A stretch of DNA of 64,000 bases from Cyclina sinensis (taxonomy: Eukaryota > Mollusca > Bivalvia > Venerida > Veneridae): the NCBI GenBank assembly GCA_012932295.1, contig JAAONU010000001.1:52754901-52818900 (forward strand), given 5' to 3'. Of the stretch, positions 32,500 through 43,705 are shown piece by piece. A model generated the notes under the pieces. The model did no database searches, was not told the DNA's origin, and saw only the letters and a program-made list of their open reading frames with translations. The translations under genes were made by a program, and so were the position numbers. Every line of letters begins with the position of its first letter. The stretch's first letter is position 1.

Positions 32500-33030
32500 T
32501 GGAGCGGATAAGTGGTCCAGTGGTAACGTGCTGGACTTAGTTTAGACTCATTTATTTTACATCGATTGCGATACAAGTTCTTACAACTTAGATTCATCAC
32601 GCTCGATGACTGCTTCCTGGGTTCCATACCAGTATTCGCGCAGCGTGGAGGAATGTGAAGATCGTGAGAGAATCTCGCCACGGACGGGATTCGAACCCGC
32701 GACCTTCGGATCCGGAGCCCTGCGCTCTACCCCTGGACCACGGTGCCTCCTCACGTGCTGGACTGGTGAATCATATGGGTGGCGAGTTTGATCTACCGCT
32801 CCTCCGCTAACATAATTGTCTTTCGGATGAAACGTTAACCTTAGGTCCGATGTACATATCAGTGCTATACACTGAGCATGGAAAAGAATCAGGGGTGTCT
32901 CTGGAATGGGATGCATTCTGTATCTTGCATTTTATCCACCATAACATAAAATAACAAATCTCTACTGGAAGCGTCGGTCATATGGGCAACCAGTACTGAC
33001 GATAAATAAACTCAATTAGATAATTAGTAT
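32500..33030 (+). repeat. SINE, family A, complete but split by another SINE
   Basis: The head has an A-box region ('agtggtccagtggtaacgtg') up to 32537 and resumes at 32765 with a B-box-like 'gcgagtttgatctaccgctc'. The central and tail parts ('gtgctatacactgagcatgg', 'ggggtgtctctggaatggg', 'cggtcatatgggcaacc', 'gacgataaataaactc') match 6800-7005. The inner insertion is 32538-32752. Confidence 0.8.
32526..32764 (-). mobile_element. Nested SINE on the minus strand with 12-bp target duplication
   Basis: 'acgtgctggact' occurs at 32526-32537 and again at 32753-32764. The inner element (32538-32752, 215 bp) reads on the minus strand from a tRNA-like head, 'tggtccaggggtagagcgc' (A box) and 'gggttcgaatccc' (B box), to a tail 'gtaaaataaatgag'. 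The acceptor arms do not pair well, so it is a SINE head rather than a working tRNA gene. Confidence 0.85.
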
Positions 33031-33371
33031 CTTCAAATTGAAAAGCGTAACCCAGCTAAATTATCAAAACCTCGCAGTGTCAAAAATTGAAATGTATGTG
33101 AGTTACATCTAATTCAAAGCCACGTAAAAAAGAAACTATGAAGAAGTGCAATATTTTTATTCAACTTTTTACAATTGTTGTATTTGCAACTTTTATTTGA
33201 AACGGGTAAATGAACATGTAAAGCAAAAAAGGAGAGAAAAGTTCTTCCACAAGTTCTAAGATTCGGCAAAATCTGAAAAGTGAAAAGTCAAGATACAATG
33301 TGACTTTAAGGATAATTAATTAGGACCGCCTAAATCTCTCTATGATAACTGATCTCGGACAATGCGTCTAA

Positions 33372-33570
33372 ATTTATTTGTCCTTCACCTCTGATTCAAG
33401 TGAGGAAGTAGTCAGTCGCTTACGGAGAGATTGGTTGGTAAACTGGTTGGAAACCCAGGAACACTTGTTCAGAGGTGGACCGACCGCAGGAATATAAGCA
33501 AAAAGAAGGTTGAAACTGATACTGAACTCCAAACAAAAGCAAAAAAAAAATAAATAAATAAATAAAATAA
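33372..33570 (+). repeat. SINE-like element, family B (copy 2)
   Basis: 'gattcaagtgaggaagtagt', 'ggttggaaacccaggaac', 'gtggaccgaccgcagg' and an A-rich tail with repeated 'aaat' match the shape of the copy at 6505-6665 and of bivalve SINE 3' ends. Confidence 0.65.
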
Positions 33571-33734
33571 GGGATAATTATTTTGTCAAGAAAACAAGGT
33601 AAGATAAGTAATGATAAGAACAAAGATATGTTTCGTTAGTTTATTCTCCCTTTAATGTTTCCTCGATTTCTTCTTATTATTTTTTTCTCATTGGGGATCT
33701 GCCCTCAAATTTTTTATGCATTAAATACTGTAAA

Positions 33735-33830
33735 GAAGACACGCAGTACTTACTACAACATGTTTTCGAGCCCCTGTGGCTCGACCGAAAAATACCCTCA
33801 TCAGGTACAAGTCGAAGTCTGATCTTGATA
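33735..33830 (-). mobile_element. Possible Penelope-type element end with hammerhead-like core
   Basis: The minus strand contains CTGATGAG (33804-33797), then a stem GAGCC/GGCTC with loop ACAGG, then CGAAAAC (33768-33762) and 'catgttgtagtaagtact'. Penelope-like elements are known to carry hammerhead motifs of the form CTGATGA...GAAAC near their ends. Here an extra 15-nt segment lies between CTGATGA and the stem, so it is degenerate or a different structure. Confidence 0.4.
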
Positions 33831-33950
33831 CATTGTTATAAATATTTTTGGTGGAACAACACTGTCACTGTCATTTTGACCGTTACTGAGTGAGCTGTCC
33901 AAATATACCAGCTATTAAAAATGCAGCTGATATTTTTTCTGTATGCTGAC

Positions 33951-33972
33951 AGCAATGTGTGTGTGTGTGTGT
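33951..33972. repeat. Short GT microsatellite
   Basis: About nine GT repeats. Confidence 0.8.
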
Positions 33973-34766
33973 TTCTATATGAATCTTTCTTAAAAAAGCA
34001 CTGGCCGATAGGAAGAAGCCTAACGCTATTTTACTTTCACTTGGCTTTGCCTCATAGATTAATATATTCCCTTTATAATGCTAAATACTTTATACCCCAA
34101 GTAGAATTTCATTTCACTATATCAAATTCTATTTAGATTGCAATTAAAGGCACATAAAGATATGAAAATGATTTTCCTGCAAAAGCAAACACAAATAAAA
34201 TATATTATTTCTTAATTTATACAAATACTTTATCTAGAACATAAGTTATGTGGATTATAAACTTCCTCGTTATACTTGAAGTACACCGTTCATTACATTG
34301 TATAAATAAAGATTTTCCTGAAGGTTATATAGTGATTTTTACTGGTCAGAAGTCATTATTAAACGCATTCTTTGCATAGTTTGTTGTAAAACTTTCTTTA
34401 CTTCTGCGCTATCTATAGAACCCACGCTTAAGGTATATAAGCACCTTTGCTTTAATACTTGTAGTGATAGTTTTACAGTTACATGCTATTTCAAAAGACT
34501 ACCGAATGTTTTTTTCCTTTTGGTTTTATTATGACAGTAGATTATTAATTGCAGTACTTTTCACAATAAAACGTACAAAGAAAAAAAATATAATTCGTTT
34601 TCTGCCGTGGATTATCTTTGCATGATATCTTTCTATCCTGAATAAAGAAGAAATAAAGTAGTGAAAAATGTTATTTCAAAGTTTTATAATCTTTTGAGAG
34701 TGTTCTCTAACTTCAGTATAAAGTAGGAGTTTTAGCATGGAGCACGTTCTCAAAGGTTTTGACGTT

Positions 34767-34882
34767 ACGTCTACTAGTGGTACATTTAGAACAATAGGCA
34801 ACGCCTTTACGTCTACTAGTGGTACATTTAGAACAATAGGCACCGCTTTTACGTCTACTAGCGGTACATTTAGAACAAATAG
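34767..34882. repeat. 42-bp tandem repeat, three copies
   Basis: 'acgtctactagtggtacatt' starts at 34767, 34809 and 34851. The length is a multiple of three, so both strands stay open: plus reads TSTSGTFRTIG repeats, minus reads YCSKCTTSRRKGV repeats with a CxxC in each. No start context, flanking exon or domain supports translation. Confidence 0.85.
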
Positions 34883-35702
34883 AAAACGCTATCATTTTCT
34901 CACTTACACATACTGGGTTTTATCTGAATACACTAGCATGTTATTTAAGGATGGACCGGTTATAAACTTATACCCGATATAAAAAACTCAATATATAATG
35001 TACGTAATGTTATTTCACGATGTGACGCTAACGTGTAGCGTTAGTAAACGTTATGTCTTCATGATCACGCGGCTGACCAAGCTCACGATATAAGCATTTG
35101 GTTTCAAACATTTTTTTTGGTTCTTTAATACGATAAAAATAGTAACTTTTTGTCGCATTGTTAAAGCAAGTAAGTAATTATGTGACATAGGTCAGTTTAT
35201 TCACAGTTAGTGCGTGGTGCACATTATGCTTGTCACTAGAAGAAAACTTTTGATTTTAAAAGAAAAAAAAAAGCCTTATCCAACCCCAATCCAACCTGTC
35301 CCCAAGTAAGAAATAGGCTCTCTACGTTTTCGGTTAGGATCAAGGTCATTCATTAACCCATGGCCATATATAACTAAGATATTTGTGATTATGCCTCGAA
35401 CAATTCAGACGCTTAATATAGAGTCATATGTCTGTAAATAATGTGAGTCATTAGTTTGAAGTGATATTGCAGATCATTTGTCACGCTTAACATGAAAGCA
35501 TTTACACGAAGACGATAGACCGACAATTACCAACGAACTAAATAACAGCACGACTTTGTTCTGATGAAATAAACGGACAATTAAAGTAAAAATAAAGTTT
35601 ACTTTTCTCGTCCTTAAAGAAAAGATTCAATTACCGAAATGATAAACCGACATAGAGATAATAAGCTTACCCTCTAAAAACCTATTCGAACATAGGAACT
35701 GA

Positions 35703-36112
35703 GCAGTAGCTATAGCTGGCAGTAGAAAAAAACGTGTAGTTGGCAGTAGCAGTAGTTGGCAGTAGCAGTAGGTAAAACGTGAAGTTGACAGTAGCAGTAG
35801 CTGGCAGTAGTAGTAGGTAAAACGTGAAGTTGGCAGTAACAGTAGATAACATTAGCAGTAGGCAAAATGTGAAGATGGCAGTGACAGTTGTTGGCAGTAG
35901 CAGTTGGTAAAACGTTGAGTTGGCAGTAGAAGTAGCTGACAGTAGCAGTAAGTGTTACGTGAAGTTGGCAGTAGCAGTAGCTAGCAGTAGCTGGCATTAG
36001 CAGTCGCCACATTTATAACGTGAAGTTAATTGGCAGTAGCAATAGCAGTAACTGGCAGTAGCAGTAAGTAATACGCGTGCGTTAAATTTGGCAGTAGCAG
36101 CAGGTAAAACAT
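35703..36112 (+). repeat. Minisatellite, left arm of an inverted pair
   Basis: Units of about 45 bp made of 'ggcagtagcagtaggtaaaa' and 'cgtgaagttggcagtag', with many length variants. It is the reverse complement of the array at 36544-37290. Confidence 0.88.
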
Positions 36113-36543
36113 GTGCACCTTGCAATTAACATGAATGGATTGATTAATCTAGTACAGAAAACAGAGCGGGGAGGTGACAGGGATGGGGTTAAGTAACTCC
36201 CGCATCTCCCTCAAATTTTTTTTTTTACTTTGTCAATTTGTTTATTTTTCCTCCTCTCCCTCACCAACCCTCTCATCTTTACATCCACCCCCTTCAAATA
36301 AAAGTCTTTCATTATTGCTTATAATTTTTAAAAAAGGAGTGGGGGTAGGGGGGGGGTGCAATTTTGTAAAAATAGTCAAATTCATAAAGTGATTTTTTGG
36401 AAGGGTGTTTATAGCGGATTAAAGTAGGTACAGGTGTGCAAACTTTACTTCAGATAAAATAAAAATAATAAAAAATGGGGGATACTTTATCACCTCCACG
36501 GCCCTGATTTTGTACGTGATGCATCAATCCACAGCTATGTTCA

Positions 36544-37290
36544 TGTTTTACTTATTGCTACTGCTATCTACTACTACTGGCAACTGACGTTTCACCTACT
36601 GCTACTGCCAACTTCACATTTTACCTACCACTACTGCTAGCTACTGCTACTGCCAACTTCATGTTTTATCTATATCTCTGCCAGTTTCTGCTTCAGCCAA
36701 CTTCACGTTTTACCTATAGCTCCTGCCAGCTTCTGCTACTGCCATCTTCACGTTTTACTTACTGCTACTGCCAGCCACTGCTACTGCCAACTTCATGTTT
36801 TACCTACTGCTACTGCCAGCCACTGCTACTGCCAACTTCATGTTTTACCTATATCTCCTGCCAGCTACTGCTACAGCCAACTTCAAGTTTTACCTATAGC
36901 TCCTGCCAGCTTCTGCTACTGCCAGCTTCACGTTTTACTTATAACTCTTGCTAGTTACTACCACTGCCAACTTCACGTTTTACCTATAGCTCCTGCCAGC
37001 TACTGCTACTGCCAGCTTCACGTTTTACCTATAGCTCCTGCCAGCTACCGCTTCTGCCACCTTCACGTTTTACATATAGTTCATGCCAGCTACTGCTTCT
37101 GCTAGCTTCAAGTGTTCCCTATAGTTCCTGCTTCTGCCAATTTTACGTTTTACCTATAGCTCCTGCCAGCTACTGCTACTGCTTCTGCCAAGGTCACGTT
37201 TTACCTACTACTAGTAATACTGCCAGCTTCTGCTACTACCAACAAAACATTTTTACCTACTGCTCCTGCCAACTTCTTCTACTGCCAACT
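36544..37290 (-). repeat. Minisatellite, right arm of an inverted pair
   Basis: Units 'ttcacgttttacctatagct' plus 'cctgccagctactgctactg' plus 'ccaac' (45 bp), sixteen or so, variable. The plus-strand open frame at 36661-36954 is repeat-derived. Confidence 0.88.
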
Positions 37291-37384
37291 TTAATTATAT
37301 TTAAGTAACTTTATTATCTACTGCCCACTGCTACTGTTCACTGCTATTGCCAACATCCTCGCCTTCGGGCGATCATGAACTTTG

Positions 37385-37580
37385 AAATGTTGCTGTGGTC
37401 CTGCGGTAACATGTAAGACCGAAAATTCAAAGTGATGCAGATTCGATCCCCTTCCTCCGGATTTGAACAAAGGTTTGGTACATTGAATATTTGAACATAA
37501 GCGTCGTACAGTGAGTACGTAGACGAGCAGGAAATACCTCAACCATTCACTGAGATACTTTCTATATCTTTCAATATCCA
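37385..37580 (+). repeat. Diverged tRNA-headed SINE
   Basis: 'tgctgtggtcctgcggtaac' resembles an A-box region and 'gcagattcgatcccc' a B box, with a non-tRNA body following. No cloverleaf. Confidence 0.45.
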
Positions 37581-38399
37581 CCAAATCCTTAAATGAATAA
37601 ACTGTACGTTGGACCGTTGGTCAACTGCTAACCAGTACCAGACAATAAGAAAAGAAAAAACCACACAAACTGAAGAAATAGATAAGGGTTTTCGTTGTTT
37701 TTCATCTTATATTCCGTCTTTTTCAGCTAAAAGTTCATTACAAATCTGTCTCCGTGACTTGTTGATTTAAGCGTCCGATTACGGAGCAGAAAGTCGAAGA
37801 TTCCTAGTCTCGCTGATTCGATTGCGGTCAGTTAGTGGGCCGACAGCTAGTTTAAATGCTTCTCGACCAACATTTTGTTTTTTGTTCCTGGAATGTAGGA
37901 CAAGGAATCGGGAACTGCTTATGACTGTAAGAAAATTTGTCTCATAAGTATGGTATGCTGGTCCTTTCATATGGGAGACATTAACAGTTATACACGTTGA
38001 AGTTTTTTCTTGAGCATTGGTTTATGTAAACGGTTTATAATTCTTACGAGGTTGTCATATCTCTTAAGGCCGAACATTTGATTTCAATTGATTTACATTG
38101 TGACGAGTTCTTACGACAGTACTTATGACTTTATAAATTAGATTCTGTATGCTAAGGTCCACTTGTTCTATAAAGGTAAGTATCGTATACTGCAGCACAA
38201 CTTAATGCTTTTTGCACAACATTCTCGTCATTTTAATTACTGACTGACTGATGTTTTTCTTTGCCTCGGAATGTATCTGGAATGCTCTTGAAGTTGGGAT
38301 ATGCCTTTGATTTTTTAAGTGCTTCTCTTCAATGCCTTGTCGTTGTTGTGTTGTTGTTCTCTTGCAAATATTGGTCCAGTAAAACATGCTGTTGTTGTT

Positions 38400-41300
38400 G
38401 TTGATTGCAATTTCCCAGCTAACAACAAAACATGAAGCGGTTATGTTAAATTTTTATATACATTTTTAAAAAAGCACGTGCCATAAACCGACCTGTTATG
38501 TTTACTGACTGAAAACATGAACGGAACCAAGAGCAACAAATGAAGCCGGGCAACAGGTGCTGAACTGGTTCGAATATAAATTATTTCATTTTCGTTTCTT
38601 TCTTAAAAGAAAGTTCTTTCTATGATGAAATTACGAACAAAAGGGTATTCCTTTCATAGGAATACCTTTACCTTTATTACAAAATTCACTTATCTAAAAT
38701 GAATGATAACAAAATGAGGCACTTGAAACAAAAAAAGGCCCTCAACCACTTCAGCAAAATTGATACACAAACAGATTTATATAACAAATCTACAAAAATA
38801 CATCTCTTAGACGGACGCAAGCAGATAATCAAGGTTCGCGTGTGCGAAATGGATTATGTCATTAAAATACCAAAACCGTTCTTTGTTTACTGATAGTATA
38901 AGGGAAAGAATGCTAACGTACCTCCCGCAACGAGGTATATATCATCCAATAATCATATAACTATTTATTGTCGCATCTCTGTGCTTACAGTCTTCCTTTA
39001 CTTTGACAACTATGTTATTGGATAAATTATCAAAGGCAACTCGGGTAAGTAATACCTTTAAAATTGCTCAATTATTTCTATGGAAATGAACCGACTGGCC
39101 GACACTTTTGCAAGCGTATTAACTTTCAATGCACCTTTGAGTAGATGTGTCGAAAGGACTTGTATTTGTTTGCTTTATCAATATTTTGTTGAGATGTAAA
39201 TAAAGTGACAGAGTTATGACAATGAAACATAAATCTTTGCAATAAAACATAAAATGTTTGCGCAAGAAGAACCATCTGCATTATAGGTTAAATGTTGCTG
39301 TTTTTGTTTTTCTTTGGCGCTTAAACTCGACAAGAAACATGCGATGGCTATAAAGGTTTCATCCGCATGCTACGTTAGGTATCTTATCGGTGGGCACTTC
39401 GTAAAACATTTTAAGTATTTTATTGGTCGATCGAATTCAAATGATGCGTGTTAATTACTCTGATAAGTGCAGCCGAAAATAATTCAGACTAGATGTCAAC
39501 AATTCCAAAAACATGACGAAGGAATTATGCACGAATACTGTAATAAATATTTATAAACAAGAGGGAATGGTAAACACGCTACCGAATGACTTCACTTTAT
39601 GGAAAAAAAATAAGGAGCGGCCTACTGTCCCATTATCAAATTCTAATATTGGTCTTACGGAACACGCATTAAGTCGAGAGCCCACTTAATTCTAACTTGA
39701 TCCAGGAAGCCTAGCGTAGGTTGATGGCTCAACGAGATACTTATTATGCAGTAATTTATGACTTTTCTCTCACTTTTGTCGTCTGCTTTGAAATAGGATT
39801 CCTCGTATCCTGGTATATTAACTGACGCCTACATCTCAGTCTATTTATCGATGATTTAGAGTAAAATTAGCTGTTTAAGAACCGACCGTCCATTTCTTCC
39901 CTTTTTGGCCGTATATAAGAAAACATATATATATTATGTATGAAGCAAATATTAAGGGTGAGGTTGTCTGTACTGTCATCACTTGCTGAAAGCCGAGGAA
40001 AATGACTTTATCATCATTTATAAGCAATTGCTGGTTCCCTGACATTGAATCGGGGCCTAAATAAGGATCGAACGCATCACTGCAGAAACAGCAGTGACAG
40101 CAAGAGGTTTCATGCCTTATCATTTACATAAAGTGTGTGAAATGTGCACATGTAGAAAAGTTTTGCAAAAGAACAATGTATAGCAATCACTTAATATTCT
40201 ATAAACATTGTCTTTCGTGGATATGTCGTTTCTGTGTCGTTGAGTCGGGTGCAAATTTCCCTTAAATTGTTTTACAAGTTTAGTCTTACCACAGAGAAAA
40301 TAAACAAATATGAACTCGTTTGCATTGGTGGAAAAAGAGCATTGCGTTTCTATTAAAAAGCCATTTTGAAATAAAGATTTAACTGTAGTTGTTTCTTAAT
40401 ACAAGTACTTAGGACTTTTCATCTGTAGAAGTGTCAGCATTTAAAAGAATATGCTTAAGACAAAATAAACAAAGAAGTCAAATGAACCATGTACACCTAG
40501 AAAGTCCTGCAAATTGAATTTGTCTAAATAAACGACACCAGGTCTTTTTGGGGTGTTAAATCTTGGGATTTGGAAATTTAAATTTTATACAGTAAAAACA
40601 AGAAGTGCAGAACAGTGGTCATCATAACGTATTATATGATATTCAGAGTCATTAAACTCTGTTTAAATGGATAACATATCAAAAACTATTCTAATAAGCC
40701 ATGGTTTGTAAATGGGTTTAAATAATTTCTACAATTTAAAATGGGAAACGCATGCAGTAAAACAAAAATATAGTTTATTCTTAAATAAGTCGAATTCCTT
40801 ACTCGAAAATATAAGTAGTTGTATATTTTGAACTTGAGTACTTCCATCAAATAGTCAAATTAAGGACAGAGGCGTAGACTTTTGAGGCTGGACTTTTGAT
40901 CAAAATGGGGACAGGTGACAAAAATTGTTTTCTTGTCAGACACGTAGAAAAACGTAGCTTCGCCAACAAGGAGTATAGGGAGGGGGTCAACTGAAAATCA
41001 TTACGGCCAGAGTGACAAATAGCTAAAACGGAGGTCGGAGGTTAGAATTTTCTTGTGGCTTCCACAGTTCATCATGACGCCGCAAAACTTCTGGTAAAAA
41101 TCATGGATGCAGTAATAGAAGGGAGGAGTAAACAGAAGTTGCTAGAATTTTAGGGCTACAGTCGATATTAAATAAACAAGTTTAGAATTGTAGCTGAAGT
41201 TCATATAAGTCCATGGTCTGATCGTCACGCTTGTAAACGAGTCTATGATATTCACTTTAAAGATTTGTTGATTCGATATCCATCCTAAATGACAGAAGTA

Positions 41301-41830
41301 AAGTACAGATAAAATTACTTCTTAGATAAAAGTGTAGACGTTACAAGCGCTTTAACAACAGATACAGACAATTAAGTGTAAATGCAAGTTTAAAATAAGT
41401 GAAAAGACAAAATTATCTCACATGAAGAACATGAATTCGAAAGTCTTTAATTTACCGAAATACTATACAATAAGTAACGCCCTTTAATAAGAAAGAAAAC
41501 ATTAAAATACAAGATGATTTTATCCTAAAGACGACAGTCAAAATTTATTATCAATTACCGTATGTGATATGTGTGCAGTGTAATGTATGCAGAGTAATAG
41601 GGCAATTAAGTAGCATTCCAAAAATTCTTGTCCTTTTTATCTTTTGATTTTAATTCAGGTACAAATAAACAGAAACATTTGTTTTACAATGACATACACG
41701 TACCCTCTTTTTCAGTTAAAATGGCAGCTTATACAGGAAAAAAGTACTTTAAAAATAAACCTGTTCTGTCTCGATTTTCGTTTTCTCTACTGCAACACTC
41801 AACATTATTTCAAGTCTCAGTCTACAACTT
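38400..41830. other. AT-rich stretch, no gene seen
   Basis: No conserved peptide, RNA gene or repeat that I can name. Open frames such as minus 39875-40123 and plus 41628-41852 have no recognisable domain. A short TTG run lies just left, near 38385-38402. Confidence 0.45.
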
Positions 41831-43705
41831 GCCATTTCAGTTAGATCTTTAACACAGCTATGAGTCCAAGTCCATTACTTGCCATTTCAGTTAGATCTTT
41901 AACACAGCTATGAGTCCCAGTCAATTACTTGCCAAGTCAGTTAGATCTTTAACACAGCTATGAGTCCCAGTTGATTACTTGCCATTTCAGTTAGATCTTT
42001 AACACAGCTATGAGTCCCAGTTGATTACTTGCCATTTCAGTTAGATCTTTAATACAGCTATAAGTCCCAGTCCATTACTTGCCATTTCAGTTAGATCTAT
42101 AACACAGCTATGAGTCCCAGCCCATTACTTGCCATTTCAGTTAGATCTTAAATACAGCTATAAGTCCCAGTCCATTACTTGCCATTTCAGTTAGATCTTT
42201 AAAACAGCTATAAGTCCCAGCCCATTACTTGCCATTTCAATTAGATCTTTAATACAGCTATAAGTCCCAGTCCATTACTTGCCATTTCAGTTAGATCTTT
42301 AATACAGCTATAAGTCCCAGCCCATTACTTGCCATTTCAGTTAGATCTTTAATACAGCTTTAAGTCCCAGCCCATTACTTGCCATTTCAGTTAGATCTTT
42401 AATACAGCTGTAAGTTCCAGTCCATTACTTGCCATTTCAGTAAGATCTTTAATACAGCTATAAGTCCCAGTCCATTACTTGCCATTTCAGTAAGATCTTT
42501 AATACAGCTATAGGTCCCAGTCCATTACTTGCCATTTCAGTTAGAGCTTTAACACAGCTATGAGTCTCAGTCCATTACTTGCCATTTGAGTTAGATCTTT
42601 AACACAGCTATGAGTCCCAGCCCATTACTTTCCATTTCAGATAGATCTTTAAACAGCAATGAGTCCCTGTCCATTACTTGCCAAGTCAGTTAGATCTTAA
42701 ACACAGCTATAAGTCCCAGTCCTTTACTTGCCATTTCAGTTAGATCTTTAACACAGCTATGAGTCTCAGTCGATTACTTGCCATTTCAGTTAGATCTTTA
42801 ACACAGCTATAAGTCCCAGTCCATTCCGTGCCATTTCAGATAGATCTTTAACACAGCTATGAGTCCCAGTCGATTACTTGCCATTTCAGACAGATCTTTA
42901 ACACAGCTATGAGTCCCAGTCGATTACTTGCCATTTCAGTTAAATCTTTAACACAACTATTAGTCCCAGTCCATTACTTGCCATTTCAGTTAGGTCTTTA
43001 ACACAGCTATGAGTCCCAGTCCATTCCTTGCCATTTCAGTTAGATCTTATACACAGCTATATGTCCCAGTCGATTACTTGCCATTTCAGTTAGATCTTTA
43101 ACACAGCTATGAGTCCCAGTCGATTACTTGCCATTTCAGACAGATCTTTAACACAGCTATGAGTCTCAGTTGATTACTTGCCATTTCAGTTAGATTTTTA
43201 ACACAGCTATGAGTCCCAGTTGATTACTTGCCATTTCAGTTAGATCTTTAACGCAGCTATGAGTCCCAGTTGATTACTTGCCATTTCAGTTAGATCTTTA
43301 ACGCAGCTATGAGTCCCATTTGATTACTTGCCATTTCAGTTAGATCTTTAACGCAGCTATGAGTCCCAGTTGATTACTTGCCATTTCAGTTAGATCTTTA
43401 ACAAAGCTATAAGTCCCAGTCCATTACTTGCCATTTCAGGTAGACGTTTAACACAGCTATGAGTCCCAGTCCATTACTTGCCATTTCAGTTAGATCTTTA
43501 ATACAGCTATAAGTCCCAGCCCATTACTTGCCATTTCAGTTAGATCTTTAATACAGCTATAAGTCCCAGTCCATTACTTGCCATTTCAATTAGATCTTTA
43601 ACACAGCTATAAGTCCAAGTCCATTACTTGCCATTTCAGTTAGATCTTTAATACAGCTATAAGTCCCAGCCCATTACTTCCCATTTCAGTTAGATCTTTA
43701 ATACA
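41831..43705. repeat. 50-bp minisatellite, about 37 units
   Basis: Unit 'gccatttcagttagatcttt' plus 'aacacagctatgagtcccag' plus 'tccattactt'. Two sub-types, with 'aatacagctataagtcccag' or 'aacacagctatgagtcccag', lie in blocks. Each unit holds 'ttacttgccatttcag', which looks like a plus-strand splice acceptor, but no exon is recognisable nearby. Confidence 0.92.

Noticed and set aside
32660..32747. Possible tRNA gene on the minus strand
   Set aside because: A and B boxes are good, but the acceptor and anticodon stems do not pair properly. The sequence is the head of a 215-bp SINE flanked by target duplications.
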